Assembly: GCA_024680835.1 (NCBI GenBank)
Contig: JAILBP010000146.1
Location: forward strand, 1 to 9,867
Source of the DNA: RGIG6904 sp024680835
Lineage (GTDB): Bacteria; Bacillota; Clostridia; Lachnospirales; Lachnospiraceae
DNA length: 9,867 bases
Direction: 5' to 3'
In this document: positions 1-6,261 of the stretch, piece after piece
Layout of the letters: each line of letters opens with the position of its first letter
How positions within the stretch are numbered: position 1 is the first letter of the stretch
Notes under the pieces: model-generated
Told to the model about the DNA's origin: nothing
Seen by the model: the letters and a program-made list of their open reading frames with translations, nothing else
The model's database searches: none
Translations under genes and position numbers: made by a program

Positions 1-504
1 ACCACTTATGATAGTGAATGCAAAAACCGGTTTGAAATCTGAGAACATAAAAAACGCCGCTCTTCCCACCACATTTATCGCCACCATTGATGCGATGATC
101 CCCGGCATCCTCTTACGCCCATCTTTTTCATACATGGCAAAAAACAGGATCTGCAGCACGAACACCATCAAGACACTGATCATGTAATAGATCCTGCCCG
201 AAAACAGAGTGCGTAAAAACCCTTCTTTTGAGGTGTGATCCGCATGTCTGAACACGACTGTTCCCATGATGATAAAGACAGGAATGACAAATACGATAAG
301 AAGGCATGATAATACTTTGACTGCTGTCTTCCCGCCGGATCCTTTTTTTCTGCCACCGGCAAACGTATCACCCACCACCTTCTCATTCATGAGACGCAGG
401 ATCCCATGGCCTGACTTATCATGCACCCCCGCTTTAGCGGAAGGATCCAAACTTGCAGTATATAGTTTTGCGATAAAATCATTATTTTTCACAGTTCGTT
501 CCAT
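1..504 (-). CDS. ECF transporter S component (substrate-specific membrane subunit), partial, probably corrinoid-specific
   Basis: The open frame reaches the left edge, so only the first 168 residues are seen. I chose the ATG at 504-502, with GAGAGAG about 8 nt upstream, which overlaps the preceding ATPase gene by 23 bp. A GTG four codons later is the alternative. The protein starts with about 60 hydrophilic residues, then a membrane segment (about 62-85) and a second (about 105-124). After a basic loop (EKDGRKR) comes the stretch IIASMVAINVVGRAAFFMF, followed by DFKPVFAF. A GRxAFF...FKPV stretch like this is, from memory, typical of the first core helices of a clostridial ECF S-component family. 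S components bind the vitamin in the membrane and dock on EcfT with the two ATPases. The cobalamin riboswitch and the neighbouring binding-protein genes suggest a corrinoid substrate (CbrT/CblT-like). The substrate is inferred from context, not from residues. The long N-terminal extension with two extra membrane segments is unusual for this normally small subunit. Confidence 0.72.
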   Translation of the reverse strand, partial: MERTVKNNDFIAKLYTASLDPSAKAGVHDKSGHGILRLMNEKVVGDTFAGGRKKGSGGKTAVKVLSCLLIVFVIPVFIIMGTVVFRHADHTSKEGFLRTLFSGRIYYMISVLMVFVLQILFFAMYEKDGRKRMPGIIASMVAINVVGRAAFFMFSDFKPVFAFTIISG

Positions 505-2206
505 CAAAATACTCTCTCAGATAAGCCGTCACGTCATCCTGAAAGACTGCGTCCGGGATCAGGGTTCCTGCCATTCTGCGGACCGCCGTCGTATAAAAAA
601 AGTTTCCGGAGAAGAAATTGCGTGAATCTGATACCGCCATTATCTCACCGTTAAACATCAGTGCACATTTATCCCCGTATTCCGCGCAAAACTCCGTATC
701 ATGGGACACCATAAAAACAGCGATATCCTGTGCACACAGATCTTTCAATATTTTCGCAAACTCTCTCTTAAACCCGGCATCCATCCCCTTCGTAGGCTCG
801 TCCATCAGTATCACCGCCGGTCTCACCGCCAATACTATGGCAAGCGCAAGCTTCTGCTGCTGACCGCCCGAGAGGTCATAGGGGTGTCGGTTTAGAACGT
901 CCTCAAGCCCCACCAGAGACAGTAACCCTCCTGTCACCTCCTCCGGCTTCATGTCAAGCCTCAACAGGGAAGCAGCGGAATAAACCTCCTCATATACAGT
1001 ATCCTTCACAAACAGAGTCCGCGGATCCTGCGGCAGCATCCCCAGCCTGTCACGATAAAGCTCCCTGTCCGTGTATTTATTTATGTCTTTTCCGTCTATC
1101 AGAACCTTTCCCCTGTAAGGTTTTTTTATCCTGCACATAACCGACAAAAGTGTACTCTTGCCGCAGCCGTTGGCACCCATGAGGCAGAATATCTCTCCGG
1201 CTCTCACATCGAGAGTCGCACCCTTCAGCACATCTCTTGAATTTCTCTCATATCTGAAGAAAAGATCCTTACAGGACAGGGCTGTATTTCCGCCGTTGCC
1301 ACCACGGTTACGGACATACTCTTTCTTTCCTGAACGAACATTTGCGGAAGCGGTCTCCCCCGTCCATTCTTTTCCGGCGCAGAGCCTCTCGAGAAGTCTT
1401 CGTCCCTCCCCCACCGTAAGCGGAAGCTCTCCTCTGTAGCCCGCATCCGCAAAAACCTGCATTGGAACCGGCATTGCGCAAAACATACTGTCCCTGATCT
1501 CATTCAAAAAAGCTCCCGCAGCCTCAGGCTTATCGTCACAGATTATCTCTCCTTTTTTCATGACCACAAGCCTGTCAGCCACAGGCAGTACCTCATCCAG
1601 ACGGTGTTCGGATATTATCACGGTTATGCCAAGCTCTTTGTTTAACCTCACCAGTATGTTCAAAAACTCCCCTGCAGTCACCGGATCAAGCTGTGCCAGA
1701 GGCTCATCCAGGATCATCAGCTCAGGTTTCATCACCATGACAGAAGCCAGGCTCAAAAGCTGCATCTGTCCCCCTGAAAGCTCCTTAACGTCCTTTTGAA
1801 AGAATTCCTCAAACCCGAAATATCCGGCGGTCTCCGCTATACGAAGCCTCATTGCATCCTTCGGAACACCAAGATTTTCAAGTCCGAAGGCCAGCTCATG
1901 CCACACCTTGTCACACACCACCTGCCTGTCCGGACTTTGGAACACAAAACCTATCTTTGCAGCCAGCTCCCCCGGCTCATATTCCGTCACATCCCTGCCG
2001 TCAAGCCGGATTCTTCCTGTCACCTCACCCCGGGGAGCTATCTGTGTCTTGATCTGTCTTAAAAGTGTGCTCTTACCGCAGCCCGTATGTCCGCAGACTG
2101 CCACAAACTCTCCCCTTTCAATGCTTAAGTTTACGCCGGAAAGAGCCGGAGCTTCACATCCTCTGTATGTAAAAGAAAGATCTTTTATGACTAACTGATC
2201 TCCCAT
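482..2206 (-). CDS. Fused ECF transporter ATPase (EcfA-EcfA' in one polypeptide)
   Basis: This 574-residue protein carries two complete ABC ATPase domains in tandem, where many ECF systems use two separate genes. Domain 1 has Walker A GHTGCGKS (39-46), Q-loop FVFQSPDRQ (Q90), signature LSGGQ (143-147), Walker B LMILDEP (163-169, catalytic Glu168) and switch His201. A linker of about 65 residues (240-305) follows. Domain 2 has Walker A GANGCGKS (344-351), Q-loop LPQDP (Q393), signature LSGGQ (445-449), Walker B VILMDEP (465-471, Glu470) and His502. All key residues are present, so both ATP sites should be competent. It powers EcfT and the S component on the cytoplasmic face of the membrane. 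The start overlaps ecfT by 16 bp, with AAAGGAG upstream, so translation is probably coupled. The CbiO-type cobalt ATPase family is close in sequence. Operon context favours a vitamin ECF importer over a metal importer. Confidence 0.93.
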   Translation of the reverse strand: MGDQLVIKDLSFTYRGCEAPALSGVNLSIERGEFVAVCGHTGCGKSTLLRQIKTQIAPRGEVTGRIRLDGRDVTEYEPGELAAKIGFVFQSPDRQVVCDKVWHELAFGLENLGVPKDAMRLRIAETAGYFGFEEFFQKDVKELSGGQMQLLSLASVMVMKPELMILDEPLAQLDPVTAGEFLNILVRLNKELGITVIISEHRLDEVLPVADRLVVMKKGEIICDDKPEAAGAFLNEIRDSMFCAMPVPMQVFADAGYRGELPLTVGEGRRLLERLCAGKEWTGETASANVRSGKKEYVRNRGGNGGNTALSCKDLFFRYERNSRDVLKGATLDVRAGEIFCLMGANGCGKSTLLSVMCRIKKPYRGKVLIDGKDINKYTDRELYRDRLGMLPQDPRTLFVKDTVYEEVYSAASLLRLDMKPEEVTGGLLSLVGLEDVLNRHPYDLSGGQQQKLALAIVLAVRPAVILMDEPTKGMDAGFKREFAKILKDLCAQDIAVFMVSHDTEFCAEYGDKCALMFNGEIMAVSDSRNFFSGNFFYTTAVRRMAGTLIPDAVFQDDVTAYLREYFDGTNCEK

Positions 2207-3102
2207 AACCTCAAACTCTCCTTTCCGTCAACGTTCTCTTCCGAAACCCTTTTGAGCGCCGCGTACTCGCCTATGTATGAAAAAACCGGTAGCAGGCAGA
2301 ATGCCGCAAAGACACAGAAACCAAGTACCTGCATCCATACAGGCGGGTTAAAAGCTATCTTTATAACAGGGTTGTAGGATGCGTAAAAAGCGCCATTAAA
2401 AGCCGAATACGCCGTAACAGCCCCGAATACCAGCATATATATGATCGCGGACACATCTCGTTTTTTCAGTCTGTAGGCAGAATATGATGTCCTCCTCCCG
2501 CTGCCGTAACCTCTCGCCTCCATGGAATCCGTAATATCCAAACTGCTTTCAAGCGCCCATGTAGTCAATATAGAAAGATCTCTTATCCCGTCGCCTTTTC
2601 GCCTGCCCACGATTCTACCCGCATCACGTATCATTTTTCTGCGGAGCTCAAAATCTGGAATGAACTTAAGTGCCATCGACAGCACCAACGCCCCCTTTGG
2701 CGCAAAAGCCCCCAGGATGCAGATATATTTATCCGACGTCATCACTTTTGAAAGGCAGAAAAACCACATAATGACCGCAGAGATCATAAGGCCGGACATT
2801 AATCCATAGACCGTACTTTCCGCTGTCACAGGGTTACCGTTCGGAAGATAAAAAAACGTTGTCACTCCGTAATGATTGAAAAGGGGATTGATCAAAGCCG
2901 TGAGGAGCATGATCGGAAAAGCAAAGAAAAAGAGCCTCTTTATCGCTGCGCCCAAGCCGTACAGGATCACGGCATAAAAAAATGCGCACAACAAAGAAAG
3001 CCCGAGCACCAAAGGGTGCAATGTCAATACTGTGGCGGATATCACCGCCAGAAAAAATATAAAATTTAATACAGGATGTAAATTTGAAAATGCATCAGAC
3101 AT
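2191..3102 (-). CDS. ecfT: ECF transporter transmembrane subunit EcfT
   Basis: This is a 303-residue polytopic membrane protein. Hydrophobic segments lie at about 12-50, 56-72, 98-120, 217-235 and 257-277. The diagnostic cytoplasmic coupling region is at about 150-205, with the EcfT/CbiQ-type motif SMEARGYG at 193-200 followed by a basic stretch (SGRR). The Ala-Arg-Gly motif contacts the grooves of the two ATPases and transmits ATP-driven movement to the S component. At about 300 residues it is slightly longer than typical EcfT (about 265). The start codon lies four bases after the stop of the DUF4430 lipoprotein gene and the 3' end overlaps the ATPase gene by 16 bp, a tightly packed operon. 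No strong ribosome binding site precedes it (GGTAAG is weak), so coupling to the upstream gene is likely. The CbiQ cobalt permease is the alternative family name, but there is no cbiM or cbiN here. Confidence 0.9.
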   Translation of the reverse strand: MSDAFSNLHPVLNFIFFLAVISATVLTLHPLVLGLSLLCAFFYAVILYGLGAAIKRLFFFAFPIMLLTALINPLFNHYGVTTFFYLPNGNPVTAESTVYGLMSGLMISAVIMWFFCLSKVMTSDKYICILGAFAPKGALVLSMALKFIPDFELRRKMIRDAGRIVGRRKGDGIRDLSILTTWALESSLDITDSMEARGYGSGRRTSYSAYRLKKRDVSAIIYMLVFGAVTAYSAFNGAFYASYNPVIKIAFNPPVWMQVLGFCVFAAFCLLPVFSYIGEYAALKRVSEENVDGKESLRLWEIS

Positions 3103-3106
3103 CTGT

Positions 3107-3622
3107 TTACTTACCCAGATCCATTCCGAGATTGCAGGTATATTGCCACTCTATCACATCTCCGTCAGAAACCTCTACTTCACTGCAGCCGTATTCCGGA
3201 AAGATACCGTTCACGCTGTACATCCAGCCGGAGAGCTCCCCGCAGTCAAACTCATACAACTGCCCTATGCCCTCAATATATACCGTTCCCGCGGTATTTC
3301 TCATTTCCATATGTATTTTGTCTGCAGCGCAGACGTTTTTCAATATATCATATACGGTATCTCCGTCTTTTACACTAACCTCCGTCTCCTGCAGTATCAC
3401 ACCATCCTCCGGTATAAATTCCGCCTTTTCCGGAGTAACCTCATCCATCTTATCCAGCAGCACATCACATCTAATGGATATTGTGCAGGTTCTAACGGCT
3501 TCTTCCGAAGCTTTCTCTGTCTCTCCGGTCCCCCTGCAGGAGGTCAGCATCATGACCGGGATCATCATTATACCGCATATCAGTATATAAAAAAATATTG
3601 TTTTCGCTTTTGAATATTTCAT
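3107..3622 (-). CDS. DUF4430 lipoprotein, transcobalamin/intrinsic-factor beta-domain-like
   Basis: This 171-residue protein is exported and lipid-anchored: a charged start, a hydrophobic core (about 9-26) and a lipobox LTSC with Cys29 as the lipidated residue. A short acidic linker follows, then one DUF4430 domain (about 45-164). Its visible landmarks are VKDGDTVYDIL (84-94), the LSGWMYSVNG turn (130-139) and the closing VSDGDVIEWQYT (151-162). DUF4430 is the family that also covers the C-terminal beta domain of animal intrinsic factor and transcobalamins, which closes over bound cobalamin. Six cysteines lie after the lipobox (46, 52, 98, 127, 146, 163), enough for three disulfides. The gene begins 10 bp after the alpha-toroid gene stops and lies four bases before ecfT. 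Its ribosome binding site is poor, suggesting coupling. I infer that it is the beta half of a two-protein corrinoid receptor on the outer face of the membrane. Corrinoid binding itself is not shown by the sequence. Confidence 0.85.
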   Translation of the reverse strand: MKYSKAKTIFFYILICGIMMIPVMMLTSCRGTGETEKASEEAVRTCTISIRCDVLLDKMDEVTPEKAEFIPEDGVILQETEVSVKDGDTVYDILKNVCAADKIHMEMRNTAGTVYIEGIGQLYEFDCGELSGWMYSVNGIFPEYGCSEVEVSDGDVIEWQYTCNLGMDLGK

Positions 3623-3632
3623 GATTATATGA

Positions 3633-4931
3633 TCACTTTTTCCTGCCTTTTTTCCCGAAAATCAACAGCAGTAAGACCGGGATCACCGCTATGGACGCAT
3701 AAGCAAGAATCGCCGGGATGATGGCCGAAACCAAATGCCTGCCATTATTGTCCGTATCTGCCTTGCCTTCATCCCTGATCTCATCATCTGTCACTGTACC
3801 CAAGAAAGTTTTCTCCGCTCTCTCAGTGATTTCCTGAGAACTGTCCTGTGACAGTGTCTCCTGATCCGCATGTTCCCCTCCGGCTTTCATATCATAAAAC
3901 GGGGTTTCTCCATTCCTCAGCCTCACGAGAGATGTCACGGCACACATTCCCTCCACTGAAGACAACCCGTTGATCTTAGGTGCTCCGTCTTCGGAGATCA
4001 CATGGACAAATCCTCCCCGGTTTTCATCAACTGCCGTATAGTATTCCAACAGCCTGTCCTCCACACTCTTTCCCGATTCAGATATAAATCTTTCATCGGT
4101 TCCGGCATCTATGCCTATCGAAGACAACGCCATCACCACCTGAGCAGTACTCTCACAGGTCTCCATGACAGAACTTCCCAAAAGAGCTATAAAACCGCCT
4201 GACTCCTGCTGGTGCTCAGACAGCCATTCCACTGCCCGATCCACAGCAGCACGGACTTCTTCATTATCCTCATAATAAAATGACAGCGCCTGTATGGCCA
4301 TAGCTGTCACATCTACATCAGCATATCCTCCGAAGATCCTCCATCCGCCGTCTTCCGCTTCATTATTCAGAATGTATTCCAGCATCAGCTCCTCGGAATT
4401 CTGAACCGACACCTCCGCAGATTCCGGTATCTCATACCCATCACTGCAGTTTATGGCTATCAGAGCATATATCACTCCGTTTATACCCTGCCCCTTCACC
4501 TTGTCAAAATCCGAAAGATAAAACAGGAGATCATGTCCCTCTATATCAGCGGCGTCCTTACCCAAGGCCGTCATGCCTATGATAAGCTTTGAGTACTCAG
4601 TGTATCTGCTGTCCGATATATGCCACTCATTTTCATTCAGATAATCTATGGTATTCCTGTAGTATTCATCAAAATAGGTTCTGTCTCTGTCAAGACCGCA
4701 GCGCACTGCCGCAGTCACAGTCCAGAAATCCTCAATATCCGGCTCATCATCTTCCGTCAGATATGAAAAAACACTGTCACAGAGTGCAGTCAGGTTTGCA
4801 CCCGGATTTTCACTCTCTGCCCTGCAAACCGCCGCATCTATCCCTGTGAACAGTATCATAAGGCACAGGAGAACGCCTCCCGTTGCCCGCAGTATTTTAT
4901 ATTTCAGGCCATTTACTGTTGAATTATTCAT
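3633..4931 (-). CDS. Membrane-anchored alpha/alpha-toroid protein, intrinsic-factor alpha-domain-like (prenyltransferase/squalene-cyclase-repeat fold)
   Basis: This 432-residue protein has an N-terminal export signal (hydrophobic about 18-34), an extracellular body (about 40-345), an acidic Ser/Glu/Asp-rich linker (about 350-398), and a C-terminal membrane helix (about 400-425) ending in GKKGRKK, a stop-transfer tail. The body has helical-hairpin repeats of the toroid superfamily: KGQGINGVIYALIAIN (146-161), EDGGWRIFGG then DVDVTAMAIQAL (193-216), ESGGFIAL then CESTAQVVMAL (243-269), and ENRGGFVHV then SSVEGMCAVTSLVRL (303-338). Databases usually call such proteins prenyltransferase/squalene-oxidase repeat proteins. 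An enzymatic role is unlikely: it is surface-exposed and lacks the cyclase DxDD acid motif (it reads DVDV). The alpha domain of intrinsic factor and transcobalamin has the same alpha6/alpha6 fold. With the beta-domain gene immediately downstream and a B12 riboswitch upstream, I infer a corrinoid-binding role. The ribosome binding site is weak (AGATAAG), 28 bp after the previous gene. Confidence 0.82.
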   Translation of the reverse strand: MNNSTVNGLKYKILRATGGVLLCLMILFTGIDAAVCRAESENPGANLTALCDSVFSYLTEDDEPDIEDFWTVTAAVRCGLDRDRTYFDEYYRNTIDYLNENEWHISDSRYTEYSKLIIGMTALGKDAADIEGHDLLFYLSDFDKVKGQGINGVIYALIAINCSDGYEIPESAEVSVQNSEELMLEYILNNEAEDGGWRIFGGYADVDVTAMAIQALSFYYEDNEEVRAAVDRAVEWLSEHQQESGGFIALLGSSVMETCESTAQVVMALSSIGIDAGTDERFISESGKSVEDRLLEYYTAVDENRGGFVHVISEDGAPKINGLSSVEGMCAVTSLVRLRNGETPFYDMKAGGEHADQETLSQDSSQEITERAEKTFLGTVTDDEIRDEGKADTDNNGRHLVSAIIPAILAYASIAVIPVLLLLIFGKKGRKK

Positions 4932-4959
4932 CTTATCTGCTTACACGTTCTGTTATATA

Positions 4960-5727
4960 TTACTTTGTTTTTTTAACGTTGCAGTACGCTTTTACTATTT
5001 CTGCCCCGTTAAGTGTGCCGTCAGCTACCACAAGACCCTTCTTTTTGATCTTGAACCGAACCTTGCCGTTCTTATCCGTGGTGCCGACCGCCTTGCCGTT
5101 ATAAGAGATATCCAATCCCTCTGCAGGCATTTTAACCATATTGTAGGCTTCATCATAACCGTAGTAATATGCTGTAAGAGTTGCCTTTGAGCCTTTCTTT
5201 CCTTTTATGTCTGTCTTGTCAAAGAAAACATAGGTGTCCGAATAGTTTTCCGTATCCTGATAAAAGAAGAAACGGATCTCATCACCATTCTTAAGCTCTG
5301 TGTCAAGATTATAGTAATCTCCTTCACCGTTATCCTGGGCATCGTTGATGAAATATCCGACAGCGCTTGTATCCAGACGGAATGCACATGTTATATATGC
5401 GCCGTAATCACCGGATGTAACCTTAAGTCCCGGCATCTCGTCATCATAGACTTCAATATGCGCAGCTATAGTCGCATCCAGCATTGTAGGCACATCTGAA
5501 TCATCTGTATAGCCTGTGAGTTCAGCATATCTGTCATCAAGATCAGCAGACACGGTGAGTGTTTTCGGTGCCAGCATCCAATCCGGGCCTTCACTTACAC
5601 TGTATACTACCTTTACTGTCTTTGCCTTCTTTGCTGCGCTTACAACCGCAGCAGGTGTAGCGGCTGTAAATGCCAGAGTGACCGCAGCCAAAGCTGCAAC
5701 CGATTTTTTTAATACTCTGTTTAACAT
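4960..5727 (-). CDS. Secreted protein with divergent DUF4430/beta-type domain, first gene of the riboswitch operon
   Basis: This 255-residue protein has a classical signal peptide: basic start, Ala-rich core (11-29), probable cleavage after VVSA at about residue 31. It has no lipobox, no membrane anchor and no sorting signal, so it should be released or held by partners. The mature part starts with a beta strand (KTVKVVYSVSEGPDW). It then shows the element order of a DUF4430 domain: VPTMLDATIAAH (79-90) where DUF4430 has GDTVYDIL, then VGYFINDAQ (123-131) where it has GWMYSVNG, then LKNGDEIRFFFYQ (145-157) where it has VSDGDVIEW. Residues about 180-255 look like an extra beta-sandwich extension (DISYNGKAVGTTDKNGKV). 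I infer a second, divergent beta-type ligand-binding protein or a surface scaffold. As the first gene after the riboswitch, with a strong GGAGGG site, it is probably the most highly translated. The family call is by eye and moderate; no profile search was run. Confidence 0.62.
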   Translation of the reverse strand: MLNRVLKKSVAALAAVTLAFTAATPAAVVSAAKKAKTVKVVYSVSEGPDWMLAPKTLTVSADLDDRYAELTGYTDDSDVPTMLDATIAAHIEVYDDEMPGLKVTSGDYGAYITCAFRLDTSAVGYFINDAQDNGEGDYYNLDTELKNGDEIRFFFYQDTENYSDTYVFFDKTDIKGKKGSKATLTAYYYGYDEAYNMVKMPAEGLDISYNGKAVGTTDKNGKVRFKIKKKGLVVADGTLNGAEIVKAYCNVKKTK

Positions 5728-5730
5728 TTT

Positions 5731-5736
5731 CCCTCC
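5731..5736 (-). promoter_or_regulatory. Strong ribosome binding site of the first operon gene
   Basis: On the minus strand AAAAGGAGGGAAAATG places GGAGGG four bases before the ATG at 5727-5725. It is the strongest site in the operon, and it lies just after the closing arm of the 5741-5778 hairpin. Confidence 0.85.
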
Positions 5737-5740
5737 TTTT

Positions 5741-5778
5741 AGGGCTTTTTACTCTGATGACACAATAAAAAAAGCCCT
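5741..5778 (-). repeat. Perfect 10-bp inverted repeat between terminator and ribosome binding site
   Basis: In the transcript AGGGCUUUUU (from 5778-5769) can pair perfectly with AAAAAGCCCU (from 5750-5741) across an 18-nt loop. The first arm is also the 3' arm and U-tract of the terminator-like hairpin at 5767-5800, so the two structures exclude each other. No U-run follows it, so it is not itself a terminator. It ends four bases before GGAGGG. It may tune translation or protect read-through RNA. Confidence 0.6.
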
Positions 5779-5800
5779 CCTCATGTGTTTAAGGATGGGC
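5767..5800 (-). terminator. Riboswitch expression-platform terminator
   Basis: Read on the minus strand, GCCCATCCT pairs with AGGAGGGC (eight pairs with one bulged A) around a 10-nt loop (TAAACACATG). Seven U residues follow immediately. This is a typical intrinsic terminator, placed about 125 nt after the aptamer's B12 box and before the first gene. That fits premature termination when cobalamin is bound. The element GGATG at about 5826-5830 can pair either with an upstream CATCC or with the terminator's 5' arm, so it is a plausible antiterminator strand. That assignment is inference. Confidence 0.68.
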
Positions 5801-5923
5801 ACCACAATAAGACATACCCCACACATCCGTGCCGGGATGCCATTATACGGTACGACCAAATCCTCGTGATCTTCGGGATCTGCCGAGATTATCCATGTTC
5901 AGCGTTTTCCCGTGTACCGGATA

Positions 5924-6148
5924 CGAGGCAGGTTTCCTGGCTCGGGTATCATCATCCGTCACAAGCCTTCCCGGTATTACCAGTGACTTCGGATCCTGAT
6001 CCGATAATATGACAGACTACTCCCTCACAGTGACGGGATCGCTCAGGTATCACACCTGATTCCCTTTTAACCCTGCCGAAATGATGCTGCATTACGCAGG
6101 GCACCCCATATCCATGCCGGAACGTCAAAGGATCCGGCTATTTAACGT
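5924..6148 (-). promoter_or_regulatory. Cobalamin (B12) riboswitch aptamer, class I
   Basis: Read on the minus strand, all the landmark blocks of the cobalamin riboswitch appear in order. They are TTAAATAG at the 5' side (about 6145); GGTGCCCTGC pairing with GCAGGG; the core AAAAGGGAATCAGGTG followed by ATACCTGAGCGATCCCGTCA and CTGTGA (about 6067-6024); GAAGTCACTGG and CCGGGAAGG in the second half; and the terminal B12 box AGCCAGGAAACCTGCCT (5942-5926). Such RNAs bind adenosylcobalamin or a related corrinoid and lower expression of B12 uptake or synthesis genes. The leader runs directly into the operon starting at 5727, tying the binding proteins and the ECF transporter to corrinoid supply. 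End positions are approximate. Confidence 0.93.
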
Positions 6149-6181
6149 GTAAGCATATTGCCATAAAACAGCAACAGGCGT

Positions 6182-6211
6182 ATTGTATCACACAACCGGT
6201 CTGTGTGTAAA
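6182..6211 (-). promoter_or_regulatory. Promoter of the cobalamin-riboswitch operon
   Basis: On the minus strand TTTACA (6211-6206) and TACAAT (6187-6182) are separated by 18 bp, each one base from the sigma-70/SigA consensus, with a TG two bases before the -10. Transcription would start near 6175, about 30 nt before the aptamer, giving a leader of about 450 nt. Confidence 0.75.
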
Positions 6212-6261
6212 GCACGAAACAATCCGTGGTTCACCATTTGACCCTCAGATCATTTCCGACT

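Noticed and set aside
400..482. ATG overlapping the ATPase stop (TAATG) as start of the next gene
   Set aside because: That frame stops after about 30 codons. The in-frame ATG at 504 leads into the membrane protein that continues to the edge.
482..3102. Cobalt importer (CbiMNQO-type) instead of a vitamin ECF system
   Set aside because: The T and A subunits are homologous to CbiQ and CbiO, but no CbiM or CbiN is present. The downstream membrane gene looks like an S component, and the exported neighbours fit corrinoid capture. Cobalt cannot be fully excluded because B12 riboswitches also control cobalt uptake.
3032..3613. Long plus-strand open frame antisense to the DUF4430 gene and the start of ecfT
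   Set aside because: It lies opposite two well-supported genes, has no start-site support, and its protein is low-complexity with no recognisable domain.
3633..4931. Squalene-hopene cyclase or protein prenyltransferase enzyme
   Set aside because: The protein is exported and membrane-tethered, lacks the DxDD acid motif, and sits in a B12-controlled transport operon. Only the fold is shared.
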